Positions 27,277 through 35,742 of a stretch of DNA of 64,000 nt are shown here, piece after piece (within the stretch, counting starts at the first letter, position 1; each line of letters begins with the position of its first letter). The notes beneath the pieces are model-generated. The model did not search any database, was not told the origin of the DNA, and saw only the letters and a list, made by a program, of their open reading frames with translations. Made by a program: the position numbers and the translations under genes. This stretch comes from Oceanobacillus timonensis (GTDB lineage Bacteria; Bacillota; Bacilli; Bacillales; Amphibacillaceae): positions 1,816,368 through 1,880,367 of the forward strand of contig NZ_LT800497.1 of assembly GCF_900166635.1 (NCBI RefSeq), in the 5' to 3' direction.

Positions 27277-28860
27277 ATGTTTTCATTTATTAAAAATATG
27301 ACCATTCGGAAGCGGATTGTGTTCATATTTCTGATTTTATCTACTTTTCTTATTTTCTTATTTATCTCTGTATTTGCATATTTTGAGATTCGAAATGCAC
27401 AGGATACATACAAACAGTTGTCGAGACAGACTGCTAATGGTTTAGCATTTATGCCTGCTTTAGAAGAAGCCATTATCGATGGGAATCAGGAGGAATTACA
27501 AGGAATTATTGACCGTGTACGGTTGCAGGCGGAAAATCCTGTTGTGACCGTTGTGACACGAGAGGGAGAATACATTGTTCATCCGAACGAGCGTGAAATT
27601 GGCGTGATGGAAGAGACAGATCAATTTGCACAAACGTTGTTATATGGATCTTATGTAACAGAAAACAGGGAAGGGACACTTGGTCCTGCTATTATGACCA
27701 TTGCACCAATCTATGAAGAAGTAGATATAAACGGTGGCGAAAGAGTTATTGGTGCGGTGACAGTCGAGTATCTGGAAGAATCAATTCGTGCAACCATTAT
27801 AACGAAGCTTACCAGATTATCTGTTGTGGCATTTATCGGTATCGCATTATGCATCGGCGGAGCGTTGTTTTTAGCAAGAAGCATTCAAGAGGATACGCTG
27901 GGTATAGAACCGGCAGTTATTGCTGACATGTTTCGTGAGCGGGAGGCTATGCTGAATGCAGTAAAAGAAGGCATTATCGTGATTGATGATAATCAGTCTA
28001 TTTCGATGATCAACCCCTCTGCGAAGACTTTGCTGAATGCATCATCAGATATGCAGGAATCGATTAAAAAACTTGGTTTGCCGGAAACGATTCATTCTGG
28101 AAAGGCAAGCTATGATGAAGAGAAAACCTATCATGGGAAAACGTTTATTACCAACCGTATTCCCTTGTATGAGAATAAACAGATTGTTGGGGCCATTTGC
28201 AGTTTTCGTGATAAAACAGATATAAAGCAGCTTCAGGAAACAGTGACGCAGATGGAAGGATATGCGGATAGTCTCCGTGCGCAAAAGCATGAGTTCAAAA
28301 ACAAAATGTATGTTTTGATGGGGTTAATACAGCTTGAGCAATACGAAGAGGCTGTGAAAATTATACAGGAGGAAACAACAGATAAAAGACAGGCTTTTCC
28401 CATGTTTGAAAATGTGAAAGATCCAGGAGCGCAAGCCATCTTGTTAGGAAAAATGGCAAAAGCTGCGGAGAAGAAAATCGAACTGGTGATAGATGAAGCA
28501 AGCCATCTGGATAAAACGAAAATATCAGCAACAGACATGGCAATTATGCTGGGGAATTTACTCGATAACGCTATTGATGCGGTAATAGATTCAAAGCAAA
28601 AACGAATAACTGTCATGATTACAGATGTCGGTAATGAAATCGTGATGGACATAGAAGATACTGGATCTGGTATTACCAAGGAACAAACAGAACAAATTTT
28701 TACCAGAGGTTATTCAAGCAAGGGAGAATATCGAGGCTATGGACTGTTTCATGTCTATGAAACAGTGAAAAAATATCGTGGAGAAATGGAAATTACGTCA
28801 CCTGCGGATGGTGGAACCGTATTTTCACTTTATTTTCCTAAGGAAGGAGTGAAAAAATGA
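27277..28860 (+). CDS. CitA/DcuS-type carboxylate sensor histidine kinase
   Basis: A 527-aa kinase. Membrane helix 1 (about 13-35) is followed by an extracellular PAS-like Cache domain (about 36-175), helix 2 (about 178-200), a cytoplasmic PAS domain (about 215-320), the dimerisation His338 in 'QKHEFKNKMYVLMG' and an ATPase domain with 'LGNLLDNAIDAV' and 'GYGLFHVYETV'. This layout is that of CitS, DctS and MalK in Bacillus, which sense extracellular di- or tricarboxylates. The stop overlaps the regulator start (ATGA), and a tripartite tricarboxylate transporter follows, so citrate or a related acid is the likely signal. Confidence 0.93.
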   Translation: MFSFIKNMTIRKRIVFIFLILSTFLIFLFISVFAYFEIRNAQDTYKQLSRQTANGLAFMPALEEAIIDGNQEELQGIIDRVRLQAENPVVTVVTREGEYIVHPNEREIGVMEETDQFAQTLLYGSYVTENREGTLGPAIMTIAPIYEEVDINGGERVIGAVTVEYLEESIRATIITKLTRLSVVAFIGIALCIGGALFLARSIQEDTLGIEPAVIADMFREREAMLNAVKEGIIVIDDNQSISMINPSAKTLLNASSDMQESIKKLGLPETIHSGKASYDEEKTYHGKTFITNRIPLYENKQIVGAICSFRDKTDIKQLQETVTQMEGYADSLRAQKHEFKNKMYVLMGLIQLEQYEEAVKIIQEETTDKRQAFPMFENVKDPGAQAILLGKMAKAAEKKIELVIDEASHLDKTKISATDMAIMLGNLLDNAIDAVIDSKQKRITVMITDVGNEIVMDIEDTGSGITKEQTEQIFTRGYSSKGEYRGYGLFHVYETVKKYRGEMEITSPADGGTVFSLYFPKEGVKK

Positions 28861-29555
28861 ATATTGTCATTGCAGAAGATGATTATCGGGTAGCTCTGTT
28901 GCATGAAAAGTATTTACAGGCTATTTCAGAAATAACGGTTGTCGGCAGAGCATTAAATGGAAAAGAATTAAAAGAGCTGGTAGAAAATGAATCTGTTGAC
29001 CTCGTCATACTTGATATTTATTTTCCGGATACATTAGGAACGGAACTGCTCAGCTATCTTCGAATCCATTACCCGGAGTTGGATATTATTGTTGTTTCAG
29101 CTTCTACAGATAGACGGCATTTGCAGCTGGCAAAACGTTATGGTGTGTATCAGTACTTAATTAAACCAGTTACGGTGGATGATTTTACAGATACAATAAA
29201 AAAATATATCAAAGATCGACAGTGGTTTGCAGAAGATGGAGAATTTACAACAAGCGAGGCCAGTTATATATTGACTGGAGAAAACGGTAGAAGAACAGAG
29301 AACAAAGGAACGAATCCGCCGCCTTTACCGACGGGAATTGATTCGATTACTTTAGAAAAAGTAAAAGCTGCTTTAACAGAACATCATGAAGGCGTCACCA
29401 TTGATAATATGTGCCAGCTGGTCGGCATTTCAAGAACAACAGCCCGACGGTATCTGGAACATATTGTATCGAATGAAGAAGCCACAACCATTTTAAATTA
29501 TGGCGTTATTGGCCGACCGGAAAGAAGATATATTTTACAGCAAAAAACATCCTGA
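28857..29555 (+). CDS. CitB/CitT-type response regulator
   Basis: A 232-aa regulator. The receiver has Asp53 in 'VILDIYFPD' and Lys in 'YQYLIKPVTVDD'. The C-terminal helix-turn-helix 'MCQLVGISRTTARRYLEH' is typical of the CitT/DctR group. It is translationally coupled to the kinase gene. The expected target is the tctCBA operon starting 174 bases downstream. Confidence 0.93.
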   Translation: MNIVIAEDDYRVALLHEKYLQAISEITVVGRALNGKELKELVENESVDLVILDIYFPDTLGTELLSYLRIHYPELDIIVVSASTDRRHLQLAKRYGVYQYLIKPVTVDDFTDTIKKYIKDRQWFAEDGEFTTSEASYILTGENGRRTENKGTNPPPLPTGIDSITLEKVKAALTEHHEGVTIDNMCQLVGISRTTARRYLEHIVSNEEATTILNYGVIGRPERRYILQQKTS

Positions 29556-29574
29556 CAATCAGGGTGTTTTTTGC
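29543..29574 (+). terminator. Intrinsic terminator overlapping the regulator stop
   Basis: AAAACATCCTGA (29543-29554) pairs with TCAGGGTGTTTT (29559-29570), followed by TT. It includes the last codons of the regulator. Confidence 0.75.
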
Positions 29575-29645
29575 TGTCTTTTGACGTGGTGGATAAAAAG
29601 GACGAAAAGGCATTAAAGAATGTTAAATAAATAAAATACGAAATA

Positions 29646-29673
29646 TTGTTTTTTGGTATTTTGTTTGTAATAA
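29646..29673 (+). promoter_or_regulatory. Probable sigma-A promoter of tctCBA
   Basis: TTGTTT (29646-29651) and TAATAA (29668-29673) with a 16-base spacer, 55 bases before the tctC start. Confidence 0.45.
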
Positions 29674-29686
29674 TTAACTTCGGTAT

Positions 29687-29700
29687 TGAAAGCGGTTACT
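29687..29700 (+). promoter_or_regulatory. cre-like site (CcpA) in the tct leader
   Basis: TGAAAGCGGTTACT matches the catabolite-responsive element consensus TGNAANCGNWNNCA in all but the last base. It lies just downstream of the proposed promoter and 28 bases before the tctC start, where CcpA would block transcription when preferred sugars are present. Confidence 0.6.
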
Positions 29701-29728
29701 TTATCATTGAATTTTGTGAGGTGTTAAA

Positions 29729-30703
29729 ATGAAGCGTTTATGCTTGTTATTTATTGGTTGTATACTCTTGGCAGGATGTTCAGGAGATACAAGCGAGGAG
29801 AAAGAGACGTTCCCTGAAAAAAATATAGAAATTATTTCTCCGGCAAGTCCAGGTGGAGGATGGGATATGACAGCTCGTTCTGCACAGCGTGCGATGAATG
29901 CAGATGGAACGGTAGAAGAAGATATTACGGTTGTGAACAAGCCTGGTGGTGGCGGCGAAGTGGGCTGGCAGTATTTGATGCAGCAGGATGCGCATTTTGC
30001 GGCATTAAATTCCAGTCTATTAATGACAGGCCCATTACTTGGACAGACTGAATTAACCTATGAAGATTTTACCCCATTAGCAATGTTATCTACAGAGTGG
30101 TTGGCAGTTGGAGTTAGAGAAGATTTAGGATTTGACAGCGGAACAGAGTTATTGGATCAGTTAAAGGAAGATCCAAAGTCGTTGGTTATCGGAGTCAGCC
30201 CGTCCTTAGGAAGTGGAAATCATCTTGCCTTTGTCCAAGCTGCGATTGAATATGGTATTGATCCGACAGAGTTACAGTTTCTCGTATATAGCAGTGGGGG
30301 AGATATTATGAATGCATTACTAGGCGGACATATTGATGTTACGAGTAACTCCCTATCGGAAATGACGGAACAATATGCGGCAGGAGAATTAGATGTTTTA
30401 GCTGTCACATCTCCTGAAAGACTAGACGAATTTCCGGATATTCCAACATGGAAAGAACAGGGCATCGATATGGAATTTCCACATTGGCGTGGAATCATGG
30501 GACCTCCGGGGATGAGTGAAGAAGAAATTGACGCTTGGGACCTTTATTTAAGTGAAATGGTAGAAACAGAAGAGTGGCAAACAGATTTAGAGAATAATAA
30601 TTTGGATGAATTTTATATGGATAGTGAAGAAACCATGGAATTTTTAGAAGAGCAGAACGCCTTTTTTGAAGAAATAGTAGAGGATTCTGGCTTAAAGCCA
30701 TAG
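29729..30703 (+). CDS. tctC: Tricarboxylate transport substrate-binding lipoprotein
   Basis: A 324-aa TctC (Bug)-family receptor. Lipobox LAGC at about residues 13-16 anchors it outside the membrane. The start 'FPEKNIEIISPASPGGGWD' is the family's ligand-loop signature, and a second loop 'VVNKPGGGGEVGWQYL' follows. It should capture citrate or a related carboxylate for TctA/TctB. It is the first gene of tctC-tctB-tctA, directly after a CitA-type two-component system. The ribosome binding site GTGAGGTG lies eight bases before ATG. Confidence 0.93.
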   Translation: MKRLCLLFIGCILLAGCSGDTSEEKETFPEKNIEIISPASPGGGWDMTARSAQRAMNADGTVEEDITVVNKPGGGGEVGWQYLMQQDAHFAALNSSLLMTGPLLGQTELTYEDFTPLAMLSTEWLAVGVREDLGFDSGTELLDQLKEDPKSLVIGVSPSLGSGNHLAFVQAAIEYGIDPTELQFLVYSSGGDIMNALLGGHIDVTSNSLSEMTEQYAAGELDVLAVTSPERLDEFPDIPTWKEQGIDMEFPHWRGIMGPPGMSEEEIDAWDLYLSEMVETEEWQTDLENNNLDEFYMDSEETMEFLEEQNAFFEEIVEDSGLKP

Positions 30704-30713
30704 GAGGAAAAAT

Positions 30714-31169
30714 ATGATGCAGGTAACAATACGATACGCTATGCCGTTGATGTTCATTATTGGCAGCGTTATATATGGCACAATGATTATCCAATTGGAT
30801 CCAGCAACATTAGGAAATCCAAACGGGCCAAAGTTCTTTCCTTTATTTGTTTGTGCTGGTTTATTGGTATTTTCGATTGCTGACTTAGTTAATGTACGGA
30901 AACAAATATATGCAAAGAATAAAGATTTGGAGCAGATAGCTCAGCTGAAATCATTTAAATTAATTGGAATGATTATCGGAATTTGTGTGGTGTATGCGCT
31001 TATTTTTGAGATAGTAGGATATTTGATAGCAACATTATTATTTATGGCAGCGCTTATGTTTTATTTAAACGGGATGAAGAAATGGCGTTTGAATGTAATT
31101 GTAACACTGGTTGTTTCCGTTGCGACCTGGTATAGCTTCACAGAGCTGTTACAAATAAGTTTACCTTAA
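30714..31169 (+). CDS. tctB: Tricarboxylate transport small membrane subunit
   Basis: A 151-aa protein with four hydrophobic segments (about 10-27, 45-62, 80-115 as a pair, 125-145). Size and topology fit TctB, the poorly conserved small subunit of tripartite tricarboxylate transporters. The N-terminal stretch 'LGNPNGPKFFPLFVC' matches the typical 'GPxxFP' segment between helices 1 and 2. It lies 10 bases after tctC with ribosome binding site AGGAGG; start ATG at 30714 or 30717. Confidence 0.9.
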   Translation: MMQVTIRYAMPLMFIIGSVIYGTMIIQLDPATLGNPNGPKFFPLFVCAGLLVFSIADLVNVRKQIYAKNKDLEQIAQLKSFKLIGMIIGICVVYALIFEIVGYLIATLLFMAALMFYLNGMKKWRLNVIVTLVVSVATWYSFTELLQISLP

Positions 31170-31184
31170 AGGAGGAGTGCAACG

Positions 31185-32678
31185 ATGGATGTAAGTATTA
31201 TTTTAGATGGATTGTGGACTGCGCTCCAGCCTGTTAATTTGTTATGGCTTTTGCTTGGGGCAGTACTGGGTACGATTGTTGGTATTTTGCCGGGGCTCGG
31301 AGCAGCAACGGGAGTCGCGGTGCTTATTCCGTTAACGTTTGGGATGGAGCCGGTTAGTGCGCTTATTTTAATGGCAGCTATTTATTATGGAGCTTTATTT
31401 GGAGGTTCACGTAGTTCCATTTTGATTAATACACCGGGAGACGGTTCCTCGATTGCAGCTACGTTTGACGGTTATCCGATGACGAAGAAAGGTATGGCAG
31501 GACAAGCGATGTCTATTGCTGCAATGGCTTCTTTGATCGGTGGCATCATGGCCATATTTGGATTTATCTTCTTAGCGATTCCACTTGCTAATTTTGCGTT
31601 GAATTTTGGACCGGCAGAGTTCTTACTACTCTTTTTATTTGCTTTATCTGCGGTGGTTACCTTATCGCAAGGAAATATTATTAAAGGGTTTTTAACCATG
31701 TTTTTAGGGCTGGGTATCAGTACCATCGGGGTAGATTTGCAGTCCGGCGTGCATCGTTTTACATTTGGGGTGCCGCATTTAACGGATGGAATTGATTTTA
31801 TTGTGATTATTATTGGTATCTATGCGATGGGAGAAGTGCTTTATAATTTACTAAAGCCGAAACACGCAGAAACGTCAAATGGACAGAATATCGGGAGCAA
31901 ATGGTTTACAAAGGACCAGTGGAAACGGTCACTTGCTCCGATTATCCGAAGCGGTCCGATTGGCTTCTTTTTAGGCGTACTACCTGGGTCAGGAGGAACG
32001 ATTGCTTCTTTGTTGTCCTATAGTACAGAAAAACAGATATCCAAAAATAAAGATGAATTTGGTAAAGGCGCTGTGGAAGGACTGGTTGCTCCGGAATCCG
32101 CAAATAGTGCATCTGCCGTCGGCTCGCTGATTCCAATGCTGACCATGGGAATACCGGGTTCAGGGACTACAGCAGTGATGCTTGGGGCGCTTGTGATGAT
32201 TGGAATTACTCCAGGTCCATTATTATTTGAAAATAGTCCGGATACGATCTGGACACTGATCAACAGTATGTTTATCGGGAATTTGATTTTGGTGGTTATT
32301 AATATCTTAATGGTTGGTATGCTTGTGAAAATATTAAAAACACCGCCTAATGTGCTGTATCCGATTGTCCTTATCCTCTCCTTTTTAGGAGCATATACGC
32401 TGGGCTATAGTACAATTGATTTTTATATTTTACTGATTGCCGGCGTAGTTGGATTATTTATGCGTATCCTTAATTATCCTGTCGTCCCATTAATTCTTGC
32501 ATTAATTGTAGGAGGAGACATGGAGCAGAATTTCCAGAGAGCAATGGTTGTTTATGATTCTCCTATGGACATTTTATTTGCTTCTCCGATTGCAATTGTC
32601 TTGGCGATATTAACGGTGCTATCCTTATGTTATCCATTGATTACGAAGTTGTTAAGGAAGCGAAAGGCAGCGAAATAA
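31185..32678 (+). CDS. tctA: Tricarboxylate transport large membrane subunit
   Basis: A 497-aa protein with about 12 membrane segments. Family signatures are 'GILPGLGAATGVAVLIPLTF' near residue 35 and the repeated 'GVLPGSGGTIASLLSY' near 260, plus 'PESANSASAVGSLIPMLTMG' near 300. TctA forms the transport channel driven by an ion gradient. It is the last gene of the operon, which ends at the terminator 32692-32735. The start follows AAAGGAGGAG. Confidence 0.95.
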   Translation: MDVSIILDGLWTALQPVNLLWLLLGAVLGTIVGILPGLGAATGVAVLIPLTFGMEPVSALILMAAIYYGALFGGSRSSILINTPGDGSSIAATFDGYPMTKKGMAGQAMSIAAMASLIGGIMAIFGFIFLAIPLANFALNFGPAEFLLLFLFALSAVVTLSQGNIIKGFLTMFLGLGISTIGVDLQSGVHRFTFGVPHLTDGIDFIVIIIGIYAMGEVLYNLLKPKHAETSNGQNIGSKWFTKDQWKRSLAPIIRSGPIGFFLGVLPGSGGTIASLLSYSTEKQISKNKDEFGKGAVEGLVAPESANSASAVGSLIPMLTMGIPGSGTTAVMLGALVMIGITPGPLLFENSPDTIWTLINSMFIGNLILVVINILMVGMLVKILKTPPNVLYPIVLILSFLGAYTLGYSTIDFYILLIAGVVGLFMRILNYPVVPLILALIVGGDMEQNFQRAMVVYDSPMDILFASPIAIVLAILTVLSLCYPLITKLLRKRKAAK

Positions 32679-32691
32679 GATATCATATTCG

Positions 32692-32735
32692 AAAAAGCAG
32701 CCATCTATTATTATCAAATAGATGCTGCTTTTTTT
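32692..32735 (+). terminator. Intrinsic terminator of the tct operon
   Basis: AAAAAGCAGCCATCTATT (32692-32709) pairs with AATAGATGCTGCTTTTT (32717-32733), one bulge, with more T following. Confidence 0.9.
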
Positions 32736-32865
32736 AGATTTGATGAAGTGTGAAGATGCTTCGGAAGATTTAAAAGAAAAGCGGCAGGGTCATCTATTCT
32801 GAAGGAGCTGTTTTTGACAGGGAATCTTCTTAGATTCTTCACAGCGGATTATCGGAATGAATGTA

Positions 32866-32895
32866 TTGACTTTAGGAAGAAAATGATATTTAAAT
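32866..32895 (+). promoter_or_regulatory. Probable sigma-A promoter upstream of abgT
   Basis: TTGACT (32866-32871), an 18-base spacer, TTAAAT (32890-32895). It is followed by the ribosome binding site of a 43-codon open frame. Confidence 0.45.
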
Positions 32896-32937
32896 AGAGG
32901 ATATGATAACACTAATATTTAGAAAAGAGGTAGAAAT

Positions 32938-33069
32938 ATGAAGTTTCAATTTACAATCATACGTCATGTAACAATTGGGAATGGTAGGATTAAAAATAGA
33001 CGAACCGTTTTGGAAAAGTCATCAGTATGGACAAATAACAAAGGAAATAATCTAAATGAAATCCTCTAA
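32938..33069 (+). CDS. Short open frame (43 aa) overlapping the abgT start
   Basis: ATG with the ribosome binding site AGAGG, ending in TAA at 33067-33069, 14 bases inside abgT. The start 'MKFQFTIIRHVTIGNGRIK' resembles the first beta strands of amidohydrolases. This suggests either a decayed amidohydrolase gene, plausible beside an AbgT carrier, or a leader peptide whose translation couples to abgT. No sure function. Confidence 0.4.
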   Translation: MKFQFTIIRHVTIGNGRIKNRRTVLEKSSVWTNNKGNNLNEIL

Positions 33070-34597
33070 AACGAATACAAACAAAAGATTAAAGGGCAAG
33101 TTCGATATACTTTCTAAAATAGAATGGTTTGGTAATAGACTTCCAGAACCGTATATGTTATTTGTGTTTTTTATCATTATTTTAATGATTGTCTCTGTAA
33201 TCCTGTCTATTTTTGAAATAACTGTAATCGACCCTAAAACAGCGGAAGAGTTAGAAATACGAAGTCTATGGTCAAGTGAAGGTATTGAATTTATGGTTAC
33301 TAGTTTAGTAACCAATTTTACAGCTTTTGCTCCATTAGGTGTTGTATTGAGTGTTCGTATTGGAATTGGCATTGCAGAAGGGGTAGGACTTTTAGAGGCT
33401 GGTATTAAAAAGATTATGCTTTCTTTTCCAGCAGCTATGTTACCGTATATGACGATATTTACAGGAAATCTTGCTACAGTAGCAGCTGATTCTGCCTATT
33501 TAATTTTACCTCCTCTTGCTGGTATGATCTATTACTCGTTAGGAAGAAACCCGATCGCCGGAATTATCACAGCGTTTGTAGGTATTGCTTCCGGTATTGG
33601 AACTGGCGTGTTAATTCAAGGAAATGAGGCCATTCTTGCGAGTCTAACAAATGAAGCTTCTGCATTAATTAGTGACAATGCACCTGTTGTTACACCAGTT
33701 GATAACTACTATTTTATGGTTGCAGGGGCAGTGGTAGCTACACTGGTCGGCGGTTTTATTTCACAAAAGATAACCGAACCGCGATTGGGTCCATATAATG
33801 AAAATATTAATTATGAAGTGAACCCAGTTACGAAAGAAGAAACCATTGCCTTGAAATGGTCTATGTATGCAGGGATAATCTATCTAGCGCTTGTTGTAAT
33901 AGCGATCATTTTACCTGAATCTCCTCTTCGAAATGAAGCGGGAGGCCTGGTGCCCTCTCCATTCTTAAATGGGATCCTTACGTTTATCATAGGGTTCTTT
34001 TTGGTTATTGGTGTTACTTATGGAATAAAAATGAAACGGATTCGAAATACCCGGGATGCTGGCAGATATATGGGAGAGGCAATTTATAATATGCGGAATT
34101 TTCTCGTATTGATTTTATTTATTTCACAGTTTATCGCCTATTTTGAATGGACACGAGTTGGGACATGGTTTGCAGTAAATGGGGCAGAATTTTTAACTTC
34201 TGTTGATTTTACTGGCTTTTCTGTCATCATAGGCTTAATATTTATCACGACGATTATTAACTTTGTGATTACTAGTGGAGCTGCGCAATGGGCCATATTC
34301 TCACCAATTTTCGTACCCATGCTTTTGCAGCTTGGCTATCACCCAGCTTATGTACAAATGGCTTATCGAATTGGAGATGCATCGACAAGCATGATGTCAC
34401 CGCTAAATCCATATATAGTTATGATTCTTGAATTTATGAGGGAATGGGATAAAAATGCAGGTCTGGGTACAATTATTTCTCATGCTATCCCTTATGTCAT
34501 TTGTCTATTGATTTCTTTAACACTTTTATTTTCTTTATTTACATGGCTTGGTATTCCAATAGGCCCGGGAGTTACGACAAATATAGATATGAAATAG
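33056..34597 (+). CDS. abgT: AbgT-family transporter
   Basis: A 513-aa membrane protein with 11-13 predicted helices. The N-terminal 'KIEWFGNRLPEPYMLFVF' and the central 'GNLATVAADSAYLILPPLAG' are AbgT family signatures; near the C-terminus 'GAAQWAIFSPIFVPML' and 'YRIGDASTSMMSPLNPYI' form the second re-entrant hairpin. Known members take up p-aminobenzoyl-glutamate or export sulfonamides. The ribosome binding site is weak (GGAAA), consistent with coupling to the short frame that overlaps its start. Confidence 0.93.
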   Translation: MKSSKTNTNKRLKGKFDILSKIEWFGNRLPEPYMLFVFFIIILMIVSVILSIFEITVIDPKTAEELEIRSLWSSEGIEFMVTSLVTNFTAFAPLGVVLSVRIGIGIAEGVGLLEAGIKKIMLSFPAAMLPYMTIFTGNLATVAADSAYLILPPLAGMIYYSLGRNPIAGIITAFVGIASGIGTGVLIQGNEAILASLTNEASALISDNAPVVTPVDNYYFMVAGAVVATLVGGFISQKITEPRLGPYNENINYEVNPVTKEETIALKWSMYAGIIYLALVVIAIILPESPLRNEAGGLVPSPFLNGILTFIIGFFLVIGVTYGIKMKRIRNTRDAGRYMGEAIYNMRNFLVLILFISQFIAYFEWTRVGTWFAVNGAEFLTSVDFTGFSVIIGLIFITTIINFVITSGAAQWAIFSPIFVPMLLQLGYHPAYVQMAYRIGDASTSMMSPLNPYIVMILEFMREWDKNAGLGTIISHAIPYVICLLISLTLLFSLFTWLGIPIGPGVTTNIDMK

Positions 34598-34608
34598 AAG
34601 AAGGGGCA

Positions 34609-34808
34609 ATGATTAAGAAGAAATTATTATTATTGGTTTAGGCCTAATTGATGGGGTACTAGCATAACATGGAGATGTCAAAGCAGCCGGCGTAGACAAA
34701 CATAATGATGCTTAAAAAATCATGAAACAAGGAATCGTCAGAGAATATTTTCATTCCATTGAAGAAGCAGTATTCAATGCTGATTCTGATTTCATAATAT
34801 ATAAATAG
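34609..34808 (+). pseudogene. Decayed prephenate-dehydrogenase-like fragment
   Basis: One frame reads 'IIIGLGLIDGVLA', a stop, 'HGDVKAAGVDKHNDA', a stop, then 'KIMKQGIVREYFHSIEEAV' and ends at TAG 34806-34808. This matches the N-terminal NAD-binding part of TyrA-type prephenate dehydrogenases (GLGLIGGSLA, dinucleotide fold). A possible ATG at 34609 is out of frame by one base, two in-frame stops interrupt it, and the catalytic C-terminal domain is gone. Confidence 0.7.
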
Positions 34809-34891
34809 TTTGAAAGTATTCATAAAAGTAAATAAAGAAAGAAGAGAGTCACAAAATCTTTATATCTTTATAGAAAAGAGGGATATTAAAC

Positions 34892-35491
34892 ATGAAAATA
34901 CTATTAGTAGGAGCAACCGGATCCATCGGAGAAGTTGTGTATGAAGAGTTTAAGGACGATGCAGAAATCATTCAAGCCAGCAGAAATGCTTCGGATTACC
35001 CGATCGATATGACGTCGGAAGCGAGCATAAAATCGCTTTTTGAAAAAGTGGGGCAAGTAGATGCTATTATTTGTGCAGCAGGTTCCGCACACTTTGCAAC
35101 GGTGGATGAATTGACACCGGAGCAGAATATGGTTGCTGTAAATAGTAAGCAGCTAGGGCAGGTAAATTTAGTATTGATAGGCCAACACTATCTAAAGGAT
35201 AACGGAAGCATTACATTGACAACTGGTGTCCTGATGGATGATCCATTAAAAACAGCTTCCTCTTCAGCGATGGCAAACGGCGGCGTATCAGCATTTGTGA
35301 AGTCAGCAGCAATTGAAATGCCGCGCGGAATTCGGATTAATCATGTCAGTCCATCCATGCTTGAGAAATCGAAAGAAAAGTATGGAAAGCTATTCCAAGG
35401 ATTTGAGCCTGTTTCTTCCAAAAGAATTGGCCTAGCTTATCGAAAAAGTGTGTTTGGTGCGCAGACTGGACAGGCTTATAAGGTTTACTAG
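34892..35491 (+). CDS. Short-chain dehydrogenase-like protein
   Basis: A 199-aa Rossmann-fold protein. The NAD(P) loop is 'GATGSIG' (7-13), 'ICAAGSAHF' replaces the NNAG motif, and the end carries 'RINHVSP', the usual SDR strand 6. The Tyr-x-x-x-Lys catalytic pair is not in its normal place: the stretch reads 'SSAMANGGVSAFVKSAA', so only a Lys further on is available. It belongs to the short SDR group often annotated simply as short-chain dehydrogenase; activity is uncertain. Start after AGAGGGAT. Confidence 0.8.
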   Translation: MKILLVGATGSIGEVVYEEFKDDAEIIQASRNASDYPIDMTSEASIKSLFEKVGQVDAIICAAGSAHFATVDELTPEQNMVAVNSKQLGQVNLVLIGQHYLKDNGSITLTTGVLMDDPLKTASSSAMANGGVSAFVKSAAIEMPRGIRINHVSPSMLEKSKEKYGKLFQGFEPVSSKRIGLAYRKSVFGAQTGQAYKVY

Positions 35492-35742
35492 CAGGTTTGT
35501 TTAATATACAAAAGTGCTTTTACTTTAAACATTTACAAAAGTATAGTGAATTTTTTAAGAAAAGAGGTGTTCATTTGCAGGTCACGGGGCGTTTTCCTTT
35601 CGCCCTTTACAGAGGAACTGTTCGCTGCTAGTTACAGGAAAACATACAAAAGGCAGTTGCCATGTGGAATTTGATAAAGTGAATGGAGAAATTATAAATT
35701 AGAATTTTTATTTTAAAAATAAGAAGAAGGGAGAACATTCCT

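Noticed and set aside
28233..28679. 148-codon minus-strand frame within the sensor kinase gene
   Set aside because: Antisense shadow of the conserved kinase domains.
35568..35703. Short frames before the 2-hydroxyacid dehydrogenase, including one starting TTG after AAGAGGTG and one reading GKHTKGSCHVEFDKVNGE
   Set aside because: Each is about 20 codons, interrupted and without a recognisable family; possible gene debris but not supportable.
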